A DNA stretch of 64,000 bases from Corydoras sp. C115. Taxonomy: Eukaryota > Chordata > Actinopteri > Siluriformes > Callichthyidae. Every line of letters begins with the position of its first letter. Within the stretch, counting starts at the first letter, position 1. The notes under the pieces are model-generated. The model worked only from the letters and a program-made list of their open reading frames with translations, had not been told where the DNA came from and searched no databases. The stretch is from contig JAFMOC010000007.1 in NCBI GenBank assembly GCA_019802505.1, positions 13,340,501 through 13,404,500 on the forward strand. The letters run 5' to 3'. Positions 56,471 to 64,000 of this stretch are shown here, in pieces. Position numbers and translations under genes: made by a program.

Positions 56471-56668
56471 GCAACAAGGACGCAACGAATGACAGTTTTG
56501 GAATAGAAAATTTATTTTTAAAAAGTTTTCTGCATCTTTAACATGTTCGACATCACACAGGACAGCAATATGGAACTATTCCCCTTTTACTCGTATGTTT
56601 TTATAGTAGATTTCTTATATAGTAGATTTTTTCCTCTTACAACACTCTAAGACCATAATCATAAAGTG

Positions 56669-57388
56669 AAGTTGTAAAGTCCATCCATCCATCCATTATC
56701 TTCCGCTTTATCCTCTACTAGGGTCGTGGGGGGGTTCCACATGCCCATCCAGGCGAGAACGTTTCGAGCACTGGACAAATACACCCAGGACAGGGCACCA
56801 ATCTATCACAGGGCACACACACAAACACACCCTATATGGGGCAATTTGGAGAATTCATTCATTATTTCCCGCTTTATCCTTTATTAGGGTCGCGGTGGGG
56901 TTCCATATGCCCATCCAGGGGAGAGGGTTTCAGGCGCTGGGCAGATAGACCCAGGACAGGGCGCCAATCTATCGCTGGGCACACACTCACTCACACAGAC
57001 ACACTCTATATGGGGCAATTTTGAGAATTCAATTGACTTGATCCATGTTTTTGGACTGTGGGAGGAAACCGGAGAACCCGGAGGAAACCCACGCAGACAC
57101 GGGGAGAACATGGGAACTCCACCCAGATGGGGATTCGAACCGGGAATCCCTAGTGCTGAGAGGCGAACGTGCTAACCACTAAGCCACCGTGCCGCCTTGG
57201 AGAATTCAATTGACCTTATTCTATGTTTTTGGACTGTGGGAAGAAACCGGAGAACCCGGAGAAAACCCACGCAGACACGGGGAGAACATGGAAACTCCAG
57301 CCAGATTGGGATTCGAACCGGGAATCCCTAGTGCTGAGAGGCAAACGTGCTAACCACTAAGCCACCGTGCCGCCCAAGTTGTAAAGTC
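56669..57388 (-). mobile_element. Mermaid-type SINE (outer), interrupted by a second copy
   Basis: The outer element occupies 56682-56857 and 57209-57375. It is flanked by perfect 13-bp repeats AAGTTGTAAAGTC at 56669-56681 and 57376-57388. A younger copy sits inside it at 56858-57196. Confidence 0.9.
56846..57208 (-). mobile_element. Mermaid-type SINE (inner, nested)
   Basis: Full-length element 56858-57196, same orientation as the host element. It is flanked by perfect 12-bp repeats TTGGAGAATTCA at 56846-56857 and 57197-57208, a sequence belonging to the host SINE itself. Confidence 0.92.
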
Positions 57389-57420
57389 AGAAAATCAATT
57401 TTGATTAAAAGCTAAATTAT

Positions 57421-57680
57421 CATAATATTCGTCAACCACTTTATCCTGATTAGGGTCATGGGGGTGCTTAGAACTCACATGGTGAAATACCTTAGATAGA
57501 TCTAGTCTATCACACAGCAGGCACAAAAATCAAACACATTGCATCACAAATTTGGGCAGTTTTATATCTGTAGTTTACCAACTTGCATATTATGGACTGT
57601 GGGAGGAAACCAAACCTTCTGGAAGAAAGCCACACAGACAATGGAATAACAGGCAAAGTCCTTACAGAAAGAACATTGTC
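57421..57680 (-). mobile_element. Mermaid-related SINE, very old
   Basis: Decayed minus copy recognisable by CCACTTTATCCTGATTAGGG, TGGACTGTGGGAGGAAACC and GCCACACAGACAATGG. No target duplication found. Confidence 0.5.
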
Positions 57681-58108
57681 CACTTTATTTATGAACCTGC
57701 TCCTATATAAATAAATATATAATTAATATAATATAATTATATAAAAAATATAATAAAAATATAATTTAATGTTCCCAAATTATAATATATTTTGATGTTA
57801 CTGAATGCTTGCTTTTCTTTTGCCTAAAGTGCCTCATAAAACACTTCTTTTTATTTATTTATTTATTTTTTTAACTCAGGTGACAATCAGAATCAATGAG
57901 ATCAGAATCAGAATTCTTTATGGACCTGTCGGGTGGAAATTGCAAATAAATGATAGCTTTGGAGTGACTCTGGAAACAAGAGAGGGGCTTTGGAGACACA
58001 TACATTTTCAGAAATTTATTAAGTTTACAGAACCAGAGGAAAACAGCTCAAAATAAATATAACTCACACTGGTATAAATTAATAAAATAATATAATATGA
58101 TATAATAT

Positions 58109-58464
58109 AAGGGCTTAGTGGTTAGCACGTTCGCCTCTCAGCACTAGGGATTCCCGGTTTGAATCCCCATCTGGGTGGAGTTTCCATGTTCTCCCCGTGT
58201 CTGCGTGGGTTTCCTCCGGGTTCTCCGGTTTCCTCCCACAGTCCAAAAACATGGAACAAGTCAATTGAGTTCTCCAAAATTGCCCCATATAGAGTGTGTA
58301 TGCGTGCGTGTTTGTGTGAGTGAGTGTGTGCCCAGTGATAGATTGGCACCCTGTCCTGGGTGTATCTGCCCAGCGCCCGAAACATTCTCCCCTGGATGGG
58401 CATGGGGAACCCCACCGCGACCCTAAGATAGGATAAAGCGGAAGATAATGAATGAATGAATAAA
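58109..58464 (+). mobile_element. Mermaid-type SINE, nearly complete
   Basis: Begins GGGCTTAGTGGTTAGCACG (the first few head bases are lost). Keeps all internal blocks and ends GATAAAGCGGAAGATAATGA plus ATGAATGAATAAA. The AATATAATATAA-like flanks may be a target duplication, but the site is low-complexity. Confidence 0.88.
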
Positions 58465-58494
58465 TATAATATAATAAACGTTTGTACATTTACA

Positions 58495-58935
58495 TTAAGA
58501 TAAGATAGACCTTTATTTGTCCCACAATGGGGAAATTCACATTGTTAACAACAAGTTACATTACAAAAATGTTGAAAAAGTTAGTTACGTACAAGACATA
58601 TGATACAGTTTAATATCATATGATTGAGATGTATTTTACCATCAATGATACATTTATTGCAGTGTTATTTTGAGTTTGGTCTGGAGTGATTACTGAGAGC
58701 AGTGGATGATGGAGCCTGTCACTGAAGGTGCTGCCCAGTGCTAATAGTGTCTCATACATGGAGTGGGATTCATTGTCCATAGGAGTTGCTAGCTCTTTTA
58801 GCATCCTCTTGTCTCCCACCACCTGCATTGGGTCTAAGGGCTCCCCGAGGACATAATTGGCCTTCTGAATGAGTTTGTCCAGTCTGTTCCTGTCTGCATT
58901 CATGATGCTACTGTCCCAGCAGCATTTTGGGGTGC
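58495..58935 (-). mobile_element. Non-LTR retrotransposon 3' fragment
   Basis: The minus-strand frame reads CCWDSSIMNADRNRLDKLIQ, KANYVLGEPLDPMQVVGDKR and LLALGSTFSDRLHHPLL, matching the C-terminal region after the reverse transcriptase in fish LINEs. It is followed by a 3' end with CCACAATGGGG and CTTTATTTG (plus-strand sense) and a short TAAGATAAGATAG tail. 5'-truncated. Confidence 0.75.
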
Positions 58936-59741
58936 ATTGTGGATAATTTAATTTATTTAGTAAACTTTTATTTAAAATCTTTTGAGACAGCATTACTGTT
59001 TTTTTCCCTGACAGAACAGGTTACAAACAATACCCTGCTTCCTACAGACATCCTTGACATCTCATTGACAACCCACCCACCCCCAAATTACCTACCACAT
59101 GAGGCGTTGAGGCTATCGGCATTGCCATCAGTGCCATTCAGCTGGCCCATTGCTGATGGTGGTGTTGGACTTGTCAGGGTGCTGGTGCTCATATGTGATT
59201 GATTGAGTGACATGGGACTTCACTTATTACATAACATAACAAAAGTGCTGATGTTAATGCTAATGGTGTTGGATCCTTCCAGTCACTGTGAAGCTAAGAG
59301 CAATGTCCTCTGCACTGTATCAGGTTGAAGAGCTTTCTTGATTCTCTTTTGCCACTTGGTACACTTTGACATGTGTCTACACATAATTTAGTTCACTGAT
59401 TCTCTCACCTTAATGCCATAGTTGATGCTCTTGCATGTGTGACTGCTTGTCAATCTAGGTATCTTTAAAGTGCTGTTGTAATGCAGCATTCACTGTGGCA
59501 TCCATTTGATTATTCTTGCCTGCACCTCTTGGCAACTATTTTGATGTTTCTCTGAGCTTTTCTGCCAATTCCTGAACCCTCTAAGATGTTGAGCCACTGC
59601 GTTAAACAGAGCATGAACGCATTCCCACATTGCTTTGCCTTTAAAGCATAGGAGTTTCAGCCATGTCCTGCCTGTCAGCTGTGTTCCATTTGCTTTTATT
59701 AAAAAAATCATCAAGCCATTATTTACAAAATGAAAATTAAT

Positions 59742-59914
59742 TATGGGGCACAGTGGCTTAGTGGTTAGCACGTTTGCTGGGGATCCAGGTTTAAAATCCC
59801 AATCTATGTGGAGTTTCCATGTTCTCCCCCTGTCAGCTTAAATGTCCTCAGGGTTCTCCGGTTTCCTTACACATTTCAAAACCATGGATTCAAGGTTGCT
59901 CTATATTGTATGTA

Positions 59915-59963
<49 letters not shown>

Positions 59964-59969
59964 AGTGTG

Positions 59970-60000
<31 letters not shown>

Positions 60001-60117
60001 AAATAAGATAAGACAAGATGAGATTAAATTAGACGAGACGAGACGAGACAGGACAGGACAGGACAGGGTGTATCTGCTCAGTGCCCGAAACGTTCTCCCA
60101 TGGATGGCCATGGGAAA
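59742..60117 (+). mobile_element. Mermaid-type SINE, degenerate, with microsatellites grown inside it
   Basis: Head CACAGTGGCTTAGTGGTTAG and end CCCGAAACGTTCTCCCATGG are clear. The middle is replaced by a TG repeat (59916-59960) and a run of GATAA/GACGA/GGACA pentamers (59970-60066). Confidence 0.8.
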
Positions 60118-60526
60118 CATGAATTCTCAGTGAAACAGGAAATCATGGATCACTTCTTAAAGGTACCTAGACACCCAGTTTTGGCACATGATTGCGATTC
60201 TATTGGCATGTTTGTATGTTGTTGCTAGCTGATATAATCTGTGGTGAGCAGGAAAAGGAGTGACATTACACTTGATTGATGCCGACAAAAAAGACGTCAA
60301 CGAGGACTGTATCTTTACAGCCTGCCAGCATTTGTTGCATCAGTGGTTAAAGCTTGACGCAGACTGTATGTTTCAGGACCTTAGATTCTTCATCTAAACC
60401 ATCATCATTGTTATTTTTGCTTCTTATCACATGCTTGACCTCTCTGATAGCAACATTTCCATTATCCTTTTCAAGTCCTTCTTGGGCTTCATCCATCTTC
60501 CATATATGGTAGTCAGGTCTGGATAG

Positions 60527-60530
<4 letters not shown>

Positions 60531-60558
<28 letters not shown>
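60531..60558. repeat. (TA)n microsatellite
   Basis: About 14 TA units. Confidence 0.93.
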
Positions 60559-60563
<5 letters not shown>

Positions 60564-61408
60564 GTATTACCTCTAGAATGTTTCAGCTAGGTAAAGATGA
60601 ATGGTTGTAAATGATTTGGGAAAGGTTTTAAATGGTTTGATTGAAGTCATTTCATTTCATGTTAAAATATAATGGTATATAGGGGAAGAAATTTAGAGGC
60701 GTGTCTTTGGTATTATTTGCTGTCTCTGAAGCAAAACGAAGGTATTTTGTGTTCCATTTGCCAGAATTGGCATGGACCATTAAAGTGTAAAATGTCTTCT
60801 CAGTACAAAAGGAAAAATGTGTCTGATTTAGCCAAACAAACGCTTCAACTTCAAAGGAGAAATAAGTGTTCCTTTACTAAACAGACCACGGCTAATGACT
60901 AACATTTGTGTCAAGTACAGTTTGTCTTTACCTTTTTGTGGTTTAGAACAAATTATTGTCATATTATATAACCATTGGTTAAGGCTAAAATCTAGCCTAA
61001 AAGTATAATTTATTATTTTATGTAAAATAAATGTTAAAACTATTTCCATTTTTCCATTTTTCAATCCACAGTCTATCATGTTAATGGTATTTTGGCTATT
61101 TACCTGTAATAAAAACTGTTTAAAAGTTTTTTCTTACTTTAATTGTATTTGTTACTTGTTCTAACAAATTAAATAAATGTCATTTGGCAAAACAATTGTT
61201 TGTCCCAAACTTCATTTAATATTCACATGCAATTGTGTCTCATCCGGCTCAAAATGTGAGCAAAACAGGAACGATTCTTACAGGAAGATTCACTCTGATG
61301 TATGTAGAACAATCCAGCATAATTTAAAGTCTATTTTGTCTATTGTGTGTCACGGTTGTGTGCTTAACAAGAACTACAACTCTTTATTTCTATTTAACAG
61401 CTTAATTG

Positions 61409-61410
<2 letters not shown>

Positions 61411-61450
<40 letters not shown>
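61411..61450. repeat. (TA)n microsatellite
   Basis: About 20 TA units, intergenic. Confidence 0.93.
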
Positions 61451-61453
<3 letters not shown>

Positions 61454-61901
61454 GAGATATATATGCCAGCTCGTAATTAATAAGGTTACTTAATCTGTTA
61501 TTGTACTTTGATAACATTTCAGATACTGTATATAAAATAAATACTAACTTGCACCCAAGTAACAGATAAAGATTTTTTTGAATTAACATCACTGAATAAT
61601 TGTTAACTTAGTCTGGCAGCACTAATGTGGAAGCACAAAGGTTATCTCATGACATGTTTTGACAGTTATGTTTACTTTGAAATCCATATTGTATGCTCAA
61701 AGTGTTTTTGGATTGCTGTTATAGCAAAAATGATTATTTTTAGTTAATGCTCACTAGAACCACTAACTGATATTTTAAATGTCGTTTGGTTAATAGTATA
61801 GCTCCCAAAACAAGGTAAACAACCCAATTTAATTAAACGAAAATGTTTAGAATAACATACGTCTTTTAAATGTAAGCGTATATCAGTCTTGCAGTTTTAA
61901 A

Positions 61902-61985
61902 TTCAATTAAAATCCATCCATCCATTATCTTCCGCTTTATCCTCTTCTAGGGTCGCGGTGGGTTTCCCCATGACTTCAATTAAAA
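61902..61985 (-). mobile_element. Mermaid-type SINE, 62-bp 3' stub with target-site duplication
   Basis: Only the 3' end remains (CCATCCATTATCTTCCGC to GGTTTCCCCATG; 61913-61974). It is flanked by perfect 11-bp repeats TTCAATTAAAA at 61902-61912 and 61975-61985, so an insertion that was 5'-truncated at birth. Confidence 0.85.
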
Positions 61986-62448
61986 CATTATTTTAATTTT
62001 AAAATAATTAAAATATATGATCAAATTCATCACACATAAGAACCAGTACCAGTTCTTCTAGGCCAAATACAAAATAACTTTTTTTTTTCAAAGTCGATGA
62101 AAGCGATGATCTGCAAGAGTTTGCCTATTTTATTTATTAGGGAGACCAAAAACAGAACCTTTATTACTTATTATTTTGCGTGTAATGTAAACTATTAGCA
62201 CAAGATGTCACTATAGACCTGCAGTGTAACATGCAGCATTCAGGCTCATAACCCAAGCAATCAATTTGTATTCATAAAGATTCACAAAGAACAACATATG
62301 TAATAAATCTATTACATATTAATCAGCATTTGTTTGAAATAAAGGTACGTGACAAAAATCATTAATGATAAAAGTTAAGCAAATCTGTTTTGTATCGACA
62401 GGATCAAATAATGAACAATTAGATTATATAAACAATAGTTCTTTTTAG

Positions 62449-62773
62449 GCAGCACGGTGGCTTAAGGGTTTGCACGTTCGCCTCTCAGCACCAAGCATTC
62501 TCAGTTCGAATCCCTATCTGGGTGGAGTTTCCATGTTTTCCCCGTGTCCGTGTGGATTTCCTCCCACAGTCCAAAAACATGGATCAAGGTCAATTGAATT
62601 CTCCAAATTGCCCCATATAGAGGCATTCTGTGTGAATGAATGTGTGCCCAGCAATATTTTGGCCCCCTGTCCTGGGTGTATCTGCGTTCTCACATGGATG
62701 ACAATGGGGAACCCCCCCATCCCCGCGACTCTAGTAGAGGATAAAGCGGAAGATGATGGATGGATGGATGGGT
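62449..62773 (+). mobile_element. Mermaid-type SINE, nearly complete
   Basis: Head GGCAGCACGGTGGCTTAAGG, box-B-like AGTTCGAATCCC, CCACAGTCCAAAAACATGG and the end GGATAAAGCGGAAGATGATGG with an ATGGATGGATGG tail. It lacks the GCCCGAAAC block. Confidence 0.85.
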
Positions 62774-62964
62774 AGTTCATTTTGCACACGCTTTTATTAA
62801 AACTGACTTTAAGTGTGCCAACTTGATGGTTGGGTTCAGAGTACAACGTCAGCAACGACACAGCGACCTCCAGAGCGAAATATGAGTCCCTAAGCCTTCA
62901 GATTGATGAACACACTAACACAACTGAGCAACCATGATCACCATCACAGTGCATGTACAATTCC

Positions 62965-63140
62965 TATATAAGAATCGGAATACTTTATTGTTTCCTGGGG
63001 GAAATTACAGATGTTACAATGTACAAAATATATAATAATAAGAAAAAGTAGCAACATATTTAGGCTATTCTATGCACACAAAATATTAAAGGTGATATTA
63101 CAGTTTTGTACATAAAAAAAACATTGCAGTAAACCAGAAA
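62965..63140 (-). mobile_element. LINE 3'-end fragment
   Basis: The plus strand reads GAATACTTTATTG followed by CCTGGGGGAAATTACA, which in reverse is a LINE 3' end of the same type as at 58500-58545. The AT-rich 3' UTR-like sequence continues to about 63140. No coding part remains. Confidence 0.55.
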
Positions 63141-63250
63141 TTATTACAGTAAGTTACAATGGTGTAACAAGACCCCTATTTTTGCCTTTGTGTCCATTTT
63201 ACACATATCCAAACAAAATGGTAACGTAGCAAAGGAACAAAAATATTATA

Positions 63251-63280
63251 GTCTCATCTCATCTCATCTCATCTCATCTC
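63251..63280. repeat. (TCATC)n microsatellite
   Basis: Six pentamer units next to a degenerate SINE tail. Confidence 0.9.
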
Positions 63281-63515
63281 ACTATCCTCTGCTTAATCTT
63301 TTATTAAGTACACAGTTCACACATGTGTGTGTTTGTGTGTGTGTGTGTGTGGGGGGGGGGGGTGTTCTTCATGCCCAATCAGGGGAGAACATTTCAGGTA
63401 CTGGGCACTCAGGACAATCTATCACTGGGCACATTCAGTAAAACAGACACACACATACCTAGTGAAAATGTATACAGGGTCAATTTAGAGTAGCCATTTC
63501 ACCTCGAATCCATGT
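63281..63515 (-). mobile_element. Mermaid-type SINE, degenerate
   Basis: Minus copy with TCAGGGGAGAACATTTCAGG and CTATCACTGGGCACATTCAG, broken by a GT/poly-G run (63321-63362). The TCATC pentamer repeat adjoins its 3' side. Confidence 0.7.
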
Positions 63516-63645
63516 TTATGTATTGCAAAAACTGCATCACTACAAACATATTTAATAATCATTACATATATTTTTTTAAATCATTAGGTGAGAGAAAAAA
63601 TACTGTAAAAGAATATAAATTATGTAAGAAAAAAAATCAATTTCA

Positions 63646-63769
63646 GGGCGGCACGGTGGCTTAGTGGTTAGCACGTTCGCCTCCAGCACTAGGGATTCCT
63701 GGTTCAAATCCCCATCTGGGTGGAGTTTCCATGTTCTCCCCGTGTCCGCGTGAGTTTCCTCCGGGTTCA
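63646..63769 (+). mobile_element. Mermaid-type SINE, 5' part only
   Basis: Intact head GGGCGGCACGGTGGCTTAGT, GGTTAGCACGTTCGCCTCC and box-B-like GGTTCAAATCCCC, ending abruptly after CCTCCGGGTTC. The 3' half is absent. Confidence 0.85.
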
Positions 63770-64000
63770 CATACTTTTTTTTTTTAATGTTTACGAAATG
63801 TTTTGATTTTATTATTAAATGATAGCAAATCAAACATTTTTTTTTACATTTATAAGAAAGCTGAGTGATAGTGATTAAGATATATTTCCTTTTTTTGTTT
63901 AATTTTATTGTCCTTATTGTCTTTTAACCCTTAAGTCAAATTTACATAGTAAACCGCTTACATTTTACTTTAATGCTCCATAAATAGGACCTTAAACAAT

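Larger units (their letters stand above)
58936..61901. other. Intergenic region downstream of the LINE fragment
   Basis: Apart from the SINE at 59742-60117 and two TA tracts there is no supported gene. Open frames at 59490-59771 (minus) and 60672-60902 (plus) have no recognisable family. They are noted because they are less AT-biased than their flanks. Confidence 0.45.

Noticed and set aside
59490..59771. 93-codon minus-strand frame
   Set aside because: No recognisable family, runs into SINE sequence at its start; probably unclassified repeat.
60672..60902. 76-codon plus-strand frame
   Set aside because: No domain or splice evidence; length expected by chance.

Overview
This window looks like the nuclear genome of a ray-finned fish. 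It has vertebrate exon-intron genes with GT-AG introns, long TA microsatellites, and about twenty copies of a tRNA-derived SINE of the Mermaid type described from catfish. A catfish (Siluriformes) is my inference, at moderate confidence; the sequence does not name the species.

Three protein-coding genes are recognisable, in an order conserved with human 10q24.2 (HPSE2, CNNM1, GOT1). (1) 12418-16465, minus strand: the first three coding exons of hpse2 (heparanase-2, a secreted heparan-sulfate-binding protein). Its later exons should lie left of the window, which makes 1-12417 intronic. (2) 26400-38491, plus strand: a complete cnnm1 (CNNM/ancient conserved domain family membrane protein) in ten coding exons, 878 codons. 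(3) 46561-56229, minus strand: a complete got1 (cytosolic aspartate aminotransferase) in nine coding exons, 411 codons, with all main catalytic residues in place. hpse2 and cnnm1 are head to head about 9.9 kb apart. cnnm1 and got1 are tail to tail about 8.1 kb apart. The three proteins are not known to share a pathway; the arrangement is conserved synteny, not an operon.

The most unusual observation is at the 5' end of got1. There are two first-exon copies about 2.9 kb apart (1a at 56118-56229, 1b at 53172-53283). Both are exactly 112 bp, both open, and both end in a phase-1 donor that fits the same exon 2. They are only about 65% identical in DNA (21 of 37 residues). Their upstream regions also match: two CCAAT boxes with 40-41 bp spacing and several shared blocks. 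Only copy 1a keeps a perfect cAMP-response palindrome. This suggests an old duplication of promoter plus first exon, giving either two N-terminal isoforms or one active exon and one relic.

The rest is repeats and unassigned sequence. Main items: Mermaid-type SINEs in both orientations, several with exact target-site duplications, one nested inside another, one internally deleted and one reduced to 62 bp; two older tRNA-derived SINEs, one of which shares a 28-bp 3' tail with a LINE remnant at 6750-7200; further non-LTR remnants at 24545-24870, 58495-58935 and 62965-63140; a probable terminal-inverted-repeat element at 39868-40357; a pyrimidine-rich minisatellite at 20120-20362; and many microsatellites. 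I saw no CRISPR array, rRNA, genuine tRNA gene or bacterial-type feature.
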